This document shows, piece by piece, positions 54,270-63,510 of a DNA stretch of 64,000 nt. The translations under genes were made by a program, and so were the position numbers. Each line of letters starts with the position of its first letter. Positions within the stretch are counted from its first letter, which is position 1. The stretch is from Pinus tabuliformis. Lineage: Eukaryota; Streptophyta; Pinopsida; Pinales; Pinaceae. The stretch is from positions 139,726,605-139,790,604 of the forward strand of contig CM062808.1 in the NCBI GenBank assembly GCA_031772625.1, read 5' to 3'. The notes below the pieces were generated by a model. That model saw only the letters and a list, made by a program, of their open reading frames with translations. It was not told the origin of the DNA and searched no databases.

Positions 54270-56313
54270 TGTTATCACCAAAATAGGACCCTGATAGGCT
54301 GTTGATCAGACTATCTCGGTGTAACTATTTCAAACCAATCTTTTAGCTAAGGCTTAGCCTCCTCAGCTTGAGAGGGCTCTCTCAAAGGGTTAATGATTTA
54401 GATTAAAGATATGAATAGATGGCTAACTCTATGGTTTGTAATTGTATATGTTTATAGGTTGAAAGATGAAGGTTGGCTACCACTGGGCTATGGAGTCAAA
54501 GTATGTTTTAGTACCACAACAATATCAGCTTAACATGAAGTCAGGGCATTCAACATTTGAATATTCAGAACATACACTCATATGGAACCACACAGTTTAT
54601 AGATGCATACAGGAAATCAGAGCACATTCAGTGAATTCTGAGTGATTATACATCCATACCACTGTAAACAAAACTAAGGAAAGGACAACACACATTCTGA
54701 ATATAAGAAATCCTTCATGAATCCTGAGTAGTGAAGCCAAAGCATTCTACCTAGCATGGAAGTCAAGGCATTGTAGAGTTCGAGTGTAGAAATGACAATA
54801 CAAAACAGTGAAACATAGTAAGTTTATCTATGAAGGAAGTCAGAGCATCAGTGATGAGTTCTGAGTATCATAAGTAAACACCACTACAATGTAAGTATGG
54901 GAAGATGCCATCATAACAAGAACATACAAGAACTCTTCATGAATCTTGAGTTGTCTAAGTAGAAATCTGCATTAGGTTAAAAATATACACAGTCTGCACA
55001 TAGAGCAGCAGCTAAGCCAAAAAGTCTCCAACCCTTTGCTAATTCGACCTCTTGCTCTATATAAAGCATTTACAATTAGGATTCCATCATCTCTCATCAA
55101 GAGAATTCGAATTTGCCATCAGTGACACCTATTCTAACCATAAAACAAACCATTAATTAGAACTAGCTGTTAACTAGGAGTGCTAGTGACCTAATACAAC
55201 TAGGAGTGTAACTCCTTATTATGATTACAACAACCTTATCTAAGAATTTAAAGCATTCTTTGACAGCTGCAACCTCATGAAGTCGAATTTGATGAAGCCT
55301 CCCACGTGGTCACCCAACTGCTGATGACAAACCCTAGAAATTAGGGAACATGTTTCCCTGCTTTTAGGTTTAGATCCTTGAAACTTGCAGAGCCTTTATC
55401 TCTTCATCCATGACACATTTTACGAAACTGAAGGAGTTTTTTGTAGCCCATGTTGTCTAGAACAAAAACCTCTCCTGGTTTTTTAAAACATTTCTCCAGC
55501 TGTCCAGAGACTGTGCTTGAAAAACACGTGGCAAACAGGAAAAATCCGTTTTCTGAAAGTAGGGTCTCAATGAAAGCTTAGTATCTCCCAACTTAAAACA
55601 CTTATAAATAAAGTGAGATAGGTTATTGTATCTGGACATTTTATGAAGAGAAACCTCCCTCATAATTCCAAAATACGTCCTCCTGTAACCAAAAACTGAT
55701 TTTGAAAAAGACTGCTAAAACCAGTAGACAAAGCTTGACTTTCAGCAGTTTTATAGCGCAAGTTTAACCATAAATTCCTCCTACCTCAGAACGAATTTGA
55801 AGAAACTGAAAGAGGTTTTTGTAGTGCAGCATGTTAGGAAGAAAATAATCTTTCAGTTTGAAAAATTAAGTTCTCAGCTTCTCAGGAAAGCCTTTGGAAA
55901 TTGACTAGTAAAAGCAGAAAACAAAGTTTTTCTGCTAAAACGGGCTGCTATAGGGGTTTCGTAGCGCGCTACGAAAACTCCTAGTTCAATGATTTCAAAG
56001 CTAGTTTGAAAATTTCTCCAAAGTAATGTGAGATATGACTTCCAAACTCATGGTGAGGCTTCTAGGACATGGAATGAGGCTGTCAAACTTTGATGGAAAA
56101 GAGATATGACCTTGAAAGACTTCTAACCTTATGACCTAACCCTTAAAGCATGAAATGACCTAGAGACCCTTTAACACCATGACTAGAAGAAGGGTTTGTA
56201 AATGAGAATGACACTAATTGTGATGAGCTGACTCAAAACTTATAAGACTATGATTAGAAACAAGGCAACTTACCAAAGCTTAGAGACAAAGATTTTAGGG
56301 TGATAACAACGTC
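54265..56313. mobile_element. solo LTR in element D, with 5-bp target duplication
   Basis: The insert 54270-56308 starts TGTTATCACC and ends GGTGATAACA, a perfect 10-bp inverted terminus with TG/CA ends. The flanks are ACGTC at 54265-54269 and 56309-56313. The 2,039 bp contain no ORF of note and no primer site, and comparison with B shows that D's coding frame is continuous if the insert and one ACGTC are left out. A TATA-like CTATATAAAG near 55057-55067 suggests plus orientation. GTCAGAGCAT/AGTCAGGGCAT words recur irregularly at 54540-54900. The family is unknown. A short non-coding element that is not a solo LTR is the alternative. Confidence 0.82.
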
Positions 56314-57714
56314 AACCTCAGAACGGATAACGTTTCCCGAAGTTGTGTCATCTGACGAAAAACTTCGCGAAATCCTAAGTGTAGACGATCTACCATGGGA
56401 AGATCTTCATCATAGATCTTCGTTTTTACCTGAGGCTGATGACTTTGGAAATGATTTTTCATCAATTTTTACAGCTGAATATGTCAAGGATGCTCAGAAT
56501 CCCATGAAACATCCTGATTCAGAGTTGAATTTGGGAAACATTTCCCAAACTATTGCCATCGACATTTCAGTCAAAATCGGAGTTATTGAAAACATTCATA
56601 TAGGTGCCTCGTGTACAGATAACGAAATTCAAACATACAAGGTCCTATTTCAAGAATTCCGCGACGTGTTTGCCTGGTCCTATGAGGAAATGCCAGGAAT
56701 TGATCCCTCCATTGTTGAATTGATCCCTCCATTGTTGTTCATGAAATCAAGACCTACCCGGACGCTAAACCCGTTCGGCAATGTCTGCGTCAGATACACC
56801 CTAGGAAAGCGGCTGCGATTAAAGCAGAAGTCGAGAAGCTGTTGAAAGCAGGGTTCATTTATCCGATCCCGTTAACGGATTGGGTATCGAATATTGTTCC
56901 GGTTAACAAGAAACAAGGAACAATAAGAATATGTATCGACTATAGGGATATAAATCGTGCTTGTCCAAAAGACAACTATCCTACACCCTATATCGATCAA
57001 ATAATTGATGATTGTGCCGGCAGTGAAATATTTTCCTTTATGGACGGTTTTTCCGGTTACAACCAAATCAATATTCTACCTGCCGATCAACCAAAAACGG
57101 CTTTCATTTGTCCTTGGGGGACATTTGTTTACTGCAAATTACCTTTTGGACTTAAGAATGCCGGAGCCACTTTCCAACGGGCAATGTCTTACGCGTTTCA
57201 TGACATCAAACACATTGTGCAACCGTATCTCGATGATTTTCCTGCTCATTCTTTACATCGAGCTGATCACCTTGTCCACTTACGTGCTATTTTTATGAGG
57301 TGTCGGCATTATCGAATTCGGTTGAACCCACACAAATGTGTCTTCTGCATAGAAGTGGGACGATTGCTAGGATTTGTTGTTTCAAAAGCCGGTATCCGCG
57401 TCGATCCCTCGAAGGTCGAAGCTATCATCAAATTGCCTCCTCCCTCGAGTTTGTGCCAACTCCAAAGTTTGCAGGGGAAAGCAAACTTTTTACGTCAATT
57501 CATTCCTAACTACGCCGAGGTTACAAAGGGTTTCACCCGGTTGTTGAAACAAAACGCTCAATTTTCTTGGGATGAGATAGCTCAAAAATCTTTTGATGCA
57601 CTTAAGCACGCGTTGACCCATGCACCTGCATCCTCCCAACTACAACCAGGACTACTTTTTGTATCTCGCCGCCTCCCACTCCACCATTGGAATGGTCTTA
57701 GTTCAGGAAGATGA
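56309..57714 (+). pseudogene. pol: element D Pro-RT linker and reverse transcriptase
   Basis: The linker frame (ending VDDLPWEDLHHRSSFLP) runs on from gag-pro. At 56697-56736 an exact 20-bp tandem duplication shifts the frame. RT continues in the next frame from 56842: GFIYPIPLTDWVSNIVPV, IDYRDINRACPKDNYPTP, FSFMDGFSGYNQINILPAD (first catalytic Asp), LPFGLKNAGATFQRAM, catalytic YLDDF, and LGFVVSKAGIRVDPSK. A second frameshift, probably a one-base loss, lies near 57620-57640, after SFDALKHALTHAP. RT motifs themselves are intact. Confidence 0.93.
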
Positions 57715-59341
57715 ATTCGGAACGGAACATGTGATATATTATCTTAGTAGGACGTTAAATCCCACTGAGCTGAAATATTCGCATGTGGAGAAATTGGCCG
57801 TGGCAGCTGTTCAGGCTGTCCAGAGTTTTCGTCATTACATTCTTCTCCGTAAAACTACAGTGATTTCGGATTGCAACCCTATGATTTACATTTTGACAAA
57901 ACAATTGCTAGGGGGCAAGTACTCCAAATGGATTGTTATCCTGCAGGAGTTCGATTTGGAGTTTGAGAAGTCCAAGTCTAAGAAATCCTTAGTTTTTGTG
58001 GAATTGATGTGTGACTTCCCGCGTGCTGACACGGAAACTGTGGCAGAGGAACCCATTGCGGACGAATCTTTGTTTCTTATCAGCACTTTAGATCATTGGT
58101 ATGGGGATATAATCGTCTATCTCCAAACCCAAACCTTTCGGCCTGAAGCTTCAAAGTCGGAACGCCGGAAAATTCGATTCCAGTCCCAACAATACAGAAT
58201 TATTGGAGATACTCTTTATCGTCGTGGGGCGGACTTGGTTTTTCGTCGTTGCTTAACTCATGAAGAGGCAGAAAGGGTTTTGAATGACTGTCATTCTGGA
58301 GCATGTGGCGATCATATGTCTGGGTATGCCACAGCTCAGAAGGTGTTGCGTGTTGGCTATTTCTGGCCGTCCATGTTTAAAGATTGTATCATTGCGGTCC
58401 GAAAATGCCACAACTGCCAAGTGTTTGATCGCAAGATGCGCACACCACCTACTCCTCTCCACCCTATAATTATCGTTGGTCCTTTTGCTAAATGGGGTAT
58501 CAATTTTATTACTTGTAACCCTCACTCGGCCGGGGGGCATGCATATATCATCCTTGCGGTTGATTATTTTACTAAATGGGCTGAGGCGATGCCTACATTC
58601 GAGGCAAGCGGAAAAACAACAGCGATTTTTGTATTTAATCATATTATTGCTAGGTTTGGTGTCCCACAAGCGATCATCACTGACCATGGGCGCCATTTTC
58701 GAAACATTATGATGATAGAACTTACAAGCCAGCTTGGTTTATGCCATGATAGTTCTACTCCTTATTATCCTCAAGCAAACGGTTTGGTTGAATCCATCAA
58801 GAAAGTTCTCGTTATCATGATCCGACGAATCATTGGTATTCATCGGTCGAATTGGCACAACATGTTATTCTCAGCGCTTTAGGCGTATCGAACCTCAATA
58901 AAAACATCAACAGGGTTCATTCCTTTCCAGCTAGTTTATGGTTTGGAAGCAGTGTTGCCCATTGAATGCGAAATCCCATCACTTCAAATGGCTATCGAAT
59001 TACTCCCAGCTACTTCCGAAGAGGAGAAGCGTCTGTTATACTTAGCTAAATTAGATGAGACTCGGCGTGATGCTACTTTGGCAATCGAGACTCACGCAAA
59101 AAGGATGAAATCTCAGTATGACCGTAACGTGACCCCTCGTAATTTTTCGGAAGGATACCTAGTGCTATTATATGATCAAGCTAACGATAAATTAGGTGTT
59201 GGAAAATTCGTTCCCATGTGGCATGGGCCCTACATTGTCAAGTGGAAGCTGGCAAAAGGGGCCTATGAGCTAGTAGATTTTGATGGGGACTCTTTGGGTA
59301 AGCCCAGAAATGGACTTTACCTAAAGAGGTATTATGCTTAA
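57620..59341 (+). pseudogene. pol: element D RNase H and integrase
   Basis: RNase H: YFLYLAASHSTIGMVLVQ, then YSHVEKLAVAAVQAVQSFRHY and VISDCNPMIYIL. The integrase N-terminal zinc domain is complete (HSGACGDHMSGYAT, then CHNCQ). In the catalytic core the first acidic residue is changed, with WGINF at 58502-58504 where B has WGIDF. The other two remain (ITDHG, NGLVES). A TAG at 58880 stands where relatives have Trp before AYRTS. The C-terminal part to 59341 has FQLVYGLEAVLPIECEIPS and GPYIVKWKLAKGAYELVD. There is no chromodomain, and no second RNase H between RNase H and integrase. Confidence 0.93.
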
Positions 59342-59489
59342 ATGGTGGGTATGGAGATTTAGTTAGTTCTAGTTAGGTTAATTTTCTTTCTAGTTGGAGT
59401 GTTTGCTTAGTTTAGGCTGTGTGCTTAGTTTAAAGAGTGTGTTTTTGTCGTTATTCTGGCTTATCTTGGTTTTACTCTTGATATTGCAG

Positions 59490-59906
59490 ATGTCGACGCC
59501 TCTCCAAACATACATTGGATTTGCTGATGGTGCTTGTCGTAGTACACGGAATATCTCTTCCGCAGCTTGGGTTATCTATTCGCCCTCTGACGAGTTAGTT
59601 TCTATGCATGGGGTGAGCCTCGGTCAAACAACAAACAACATTGCAGAATACAGTGCAGTGATTGAATTATTATCTGAATCTATTTCATTTGGGATTCGGA
59701 GTTTGATAGTGAGGTTAGATTCTGAACTCGTTGTATTACAGCTTAATAGAGTCTATGCCATCAGAAATCCAGTGTTATTAAGATTGTTTTTGAGGGTGCG
59801 TCTCTTGGAACGTGAATTTGATTACATTGAATATCAGCATATTCCAAGGTCTTTAAATACATTAGCAGATGCAATGGCATCTCGAATGTTAAATAGACAT
59901 TTGTAA
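59490..59906 (+). CDS. element D second RNase H (aRNH-like), separate ORF
   Basis: An intact 138-residue protein starting at ATG 59490, immediately after the acceptor-like TTACTCTTGATATTGCAG. The complete RNase H active site is present: D13 (GFADGACRST), E53 (NNIAEYSAVIELL), D77 (VRLDSELVV), and H117..D127 (HIPRSLNTLADAMA). The second-RNase-H family of Tat elements (aRNH, related to archaeal/cellular RNase HI) is the closest match I can name. It lies 148 bp after the integrase stop as an independent gene. The same layout occurs in B. It likely helps remove RNA primers or the template during reverse transcription. It is the only intact D gene on the plus strand. Confidence 0.9.
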   Translation: MSTPLQTYIGFADGACRSTRNISSAAWVIYSPSDELVSMHGVSLGQTTNNIAEYSAVIELLSESISFGIRSLIVRLDSELVVLQLNRVYAIRNPVLLRLFLRVRLLEREFDYIEYQHIPRSLNTLADAMASRMLNRHL

Positions 59907-60106
59907 CAATCATAAATGTAAATTTATAAACATTTCATGACACATGTTTAACAAAATAAGCCGGTAATAATGATATATATAGATAGGAGTGTGTCAAAAA
60001 TATACACCGTCTTCGATCATAGGTTGAAAAACACCTTATGATCGGCAAAAATGATAAGTACAAAAAACCAAAAATGTCATATGTGTCTACAAAAGTGACT
60101 AGCCAA
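59907..60106. other. element D convergent spacer
   Basis: 200 bp of AT-rich sequence between the stop of the second RNase H (plus) and the stop of the antisense gene (minus). It includes an inverted pair ATAAATGTAAATTTATAAACATTT near 59910-59932 and GATCATAGG..CTTATGATC near 60015-60045. It may serve as a bidirectional 3' end. Confidence 0.5.
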
Positions 60107-61605
60107 TCACTGGTGGTGCTCTCTATACGAGACCACTGCCCGCGCTACCCTACACAGGAACCTCCTGAAAGGTCCTGGGACTGCGACCACGTAGCGCTGA
60201 AGTCGGATAGGAATGTCATCTATAGTGGTCTCTGCTATATCTGCCGTCAGACGCTCTAGATCCTGTTCCAGCTCGGCTAAGGTCTCTGCGGCCGCATCCT
60301 GTGGGGCTAGTGCTGGTACAGCTGGTACTCTCCTCTCAAAAGCCTGGAGGTTGGCCGGACGCCGTGGACCTACATCTGCATTTTGAAAATTTGTGTTGTC
60401 AGTTTTGAGGCGATATATAAAAAACAAAAAAAAAATACATAATTTAAAAACTTGTGAAGAATGAAATACCTCTGTCGTCCCATTGTTCTCCCTGTGGAAG
60501 AACCATGTCCGGATCATTGCGAAAATCCATTCCGGCATACGGAAAATCCTGAATCGCAAAGACCTGGCCCTCTAGCCAGTGAAAGTAACCATCAGGAAAT
60601 CGAACAACTGCTGCTCCCTCGTCAGGATGTCGGGCCATTACCGCGACCCATCTCGTCAACTTAGGCTCCCTAGGGAAAAGCTCACAACTAAAGGCCCATA
60701 TCCAAAGGTCTTCAGTTGTCCTCTCTTTGCCCTGGTTAGTTGGCCCTTCATATTGGCCAACACATCATCGCACCAGTTGAAAATGGTGCCTTGGAAGTAG
60801 TCTATAGCCATCTGCATTTGGGAACCAGTGGCTATGTGCAAAGCGGAAACGCCGCAAAGTCTGGTAACTGTAAAGGCAATTACCATGAGTTCAGGTTGGG
60901 ATATATATTTGATTTCTATCCCTTTCTCCTGGTTTTGATTGTTGCAACACTCTAGCCGGAGACTAGCAAGGGATTGGCCACCCGGCCTAGTCCCGAATAG
61001 AGAGAGTTGCTCGCCCCTGTTAGGCAAGCCAGTGAGAAAGTATATGTCGGAGGACTCTATCTCGAGCTGGTTTTCTCCGATGTAAAAACATTGATCCTGA
61101 ATATTCCACCTTTCAACCAGCCACTCTAAGAATGGCACCTGGGCCCTCATGCCAGGTATAGCCCAGTATTTATAGAGCCCGCATGCCTTTAACGCATCAA
61201 TAGAAGGTTGATGACCTATTGCGGCCAAATCAACGTCTTTGTGCTCTCTTTCATGCCAATCCAACATGGTGAGTGACCTACACACCAAAAAACAATAGTT
61301 AGAATTCATTAAATAAAATTTGGTTGGTTAAAATTGGAGTTTGGGGTTTAAAAAACCGCGTTTCACGGGGTACGCACCCCGCGTTCAGAACACAGAGCGG
61401 CGGTACGCAGCTGGTCTGAAGGCGGGCTGCGTACCCCGACCTTTTTGCCATATACAAAAAAGTCGGGGTACGCAGGTCACCCATGGGGCACCTGCGTCCC
61501 CCGAGAAGCGCATTTCAAAACCCTAAACCCTCCAAAAAATCAAACTAAAACTTGAAATGAAATTCTAAACAGATGAAATTGAAGAGGAGGATGTTGTGAA
61601 ATACC
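60107..61605 (-). pseudogene. element D antisense gene, intron-containing, one frameshift
   Basis: Inferred minus-strand structure: 5' exon ending at 61605 (TTCCAG/GTATTTC), a 327-bp intron to the acceptor GTGTGTAG at 61278, main exon 61277-60470 with Met at 61267, a 94-bp intron (60469-60376; CAGAG/GTATTTC to AAATGCAG), and last exon 60375-60107. Joining the last two exons keeps the frame, with the intron in phase 1 exactly as in B. The protein begins MLDWHEREHKDVDLAAIG, contains IGENQLEIESSDIYFLTGLP and TFGYG, and ends with an acidic helix-forming region (ETLAELEQDLERLTADI). A deletion/shift near 60656-60675 breaks the main exon. Function unknown. A plant-mobile-domain relationship is possible but unproven. 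Confidence 0.78.
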
Positions 61606-61900
61606 TGGAAGAGACGGCACTCGATTCTGACGGTCGGATTCTCCGCAAAGTCCACAGGAAGTTTTCTTGTCAAAAGCCTTTTTCTCAACCTCAGTAGTAA
61701 AATGGTAAAAATGACATGGTAAAAAGTCATTTTATAGGTTTTTTGGATGAATGAATGCTAAGTTTGTTTATTTTTCACCATGAAAGGACATTTTTCAATG
61801 TATTTTTACCCATCTTAAACAGGTATGAGTAATGTGTCGTTTTTGTGCAGGACAAAAGGACTTTAGAGTAAAATCATCATTTTTCACAAACCAAAACATT
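61606..61900. other. element D region upstream of the antisense gene
   Basis: About 300 bp that should hold the antisense gene's first exon and promoter on the minus strand. No clear TATA box can be fixed. A pyrimidine-rich tract and ATGACATGG/CCATG words are present. A chance 61-codon minus-strand ORF covers the inferred first exon. Confidence 0.4.
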
Positions 61901-61918
61901 AGAGTCATCTTTTAAGCT

Positions 61919-62470
61919 CTTTTCTGACTCCTAAAACATGAAAAGATTGCCGAGCGTTTCTTTTACACTTGTTAAAACGGAACTAAAAGACAGTCCCCTT
62001 ATAGCTCTTTTCTGACCGTAAAAACAGGAAAAGATTGCCGGGTTTTTGTCGTTTCAAACTCGATACGGAAATAAAACGACGTGTCCTTGATCGCTTTTTA
62101 CTTTTCAAGTCAGAGAGACTAATCATGAAAGTACTCCTTGGTCGTGAGATCAAGCGGTTCTCTCAGGTATTATTTTATACTTTTTCGGGCTTGGGAGACA
62201 CAAATTTACGAAAAAGTTCACCGTGGAGTCTTCTTTTGTTTTTTCAGACTCTCTAAAAATGAAAAACGCCGAGTTTCTCCTATACTGGACTCGTTAAAAT
62301 TTCACAGTAAAGGACCTGTTCGATTACAAACAGGAATGGACCACTCCTTCTTAGGGTCCGAATCTAAACTAAGTTGGACTCATCCGAAGGATGAGCTTAT
62401 AATCAAGCATATGTTATCCTCCTCAAGCTTGTAAAAAATAAAGAGGTACTTGCCAGAAATGGTGGGGGAA
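61919..62470 (+). repeat. hairpin array in element D 3' region
   Basis: CTTTTC/GAAAAG hairpins at 61919-61945 and 62007-62033, a longer CTTTTTC/GAAAAAG pairing near 62182-62214, GTTTTTTC/GAAAAAC at 62238-62267, and a CCTC/GAGG hairpin near 62414-62446. They alternate with partner hairpins of the type GAGT..ACTCGTTAAAA (62271-62300). The order and sequence match the array in C (37999-38460). Confidence 0.7.
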
Positions 62471-63496
62471 AAGAGAGAAGAATGAACCAATTTGTCATCC
62501 TTTGTTACAGAAGAACCTTATCATCGCTCTTGAACACGACACTTTCCATTCACCTGGGTTGGGAAATCCTTTGCCTTAAAAGTTGATCAAACCACTTTGA
62601 AAGTCTTCAACCGTTTCCGGGTATTAACTTTGGGTCAATCGTCACCAAACCATCTGTCGTGTCGTTATGTGTTCAAGAGGTCTCTGCAAATAAACCATTC
62701 ATATGCAAAATACTTGTCATCCATTTGACCATCCCTGAGTCAGTCCTCACAGCAACATTTCTTCAACTTGAACAATGATTTCGTGTTGTGGGCTTGCCTA
62801 CAATGAGTCACTTTATATCGACATCAGCACATTATCTAGAAAGATGACTTAGAAATCGTCAGTACCTTGAAGTCTGCATGCATCAATGGCAGGTTTCTCG
62901 CCTTTGACGATAGTTTACATCATTGACTTTCGATCAAAGGATTCCGTGACGTGTTCGACATCAACTCATTCATTCACATTTCATGGATTGTACTGGGTAC
63001 TTTGAGAACCATTGACATCACTGGTGGTCTCTCTCACACTTGTTAACAGTTTACATCATTGACTGGTAATCAAGTGGTTTCTACCATGCTCGACATCAAC
63101 TCATTTATTTGCATGGATAGAATCGTACCAATTCGGGAAGTAGAAATGAAGACCCTGGATCTAGTTTCCACCATCCAGGCTGCGAGGAGTTTTGTATTCA
63201 TTATATAGTAGACTAATCATAAACAGATGGCTGCGTCTATACTGTGTCTACAAAAGTCTATGATTGTGATGTACTCCAAAATCATTCTTGTATTAGAGCA
63301 GTAGTTAGATCATTAGTTAAAGTTTTCAATCTGAGTATGGGAATGCCTACCTCAGCGATGATATCATCTTATATATGTATTTTGTGTTGAATATTTGCAG
63401 GTTCTGACTGGGTCCTCCGCAAGATACTCCTTGAAATGATAAAGTACTTCACCCTTCCTAGATCATAAAAACCCTAATCTACTACAGGCTTCGCAC
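62471..63496 (+). other. element D 3' untranslated region, shared with element C
   Basis: No ORF of note. It is homologous to 38465-39545 of C: TGAC.CTTTC.ATTC, CGACATCAGCACATTATC, TTTACATCATTGACT repeated, GACCCTGGATCTAGTTTC. TTTACATCATTG and CATCAACTCATT(C/T)ATT words recur two or three times, so it is itself built of diverged repeats. Confidence 0.65.
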
Positions 63497-63510
63497 TTTA
63501 GGGGGCAATC
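63497..63510 (+). promoter_or_regulatory. element D polypurine tract region
   Basis: TTTAGGGGGCAATC directly before the 3' LTR, matching TTTAGGGGTCAAC of C. Confidence 0.75.

Noticed and set aside
54295-56299. Pol intron between protease and RT, as described for Ogre elements
   Set aside because: A perfect 10-bp inverted terminus with TG/CA ends and a 5-bp target duplication explain the segment better as an inserted solo LTR. B has no such segment.
59329-59489. Intron fusing integrase to the second RNase H in frame
   Set aside because: The donor-like AG/GTATTA at the pol end and the acceptor before ATG would join out of frame in both D and B, so a simple fusion is not supported. The acceptor may pair with another donor.
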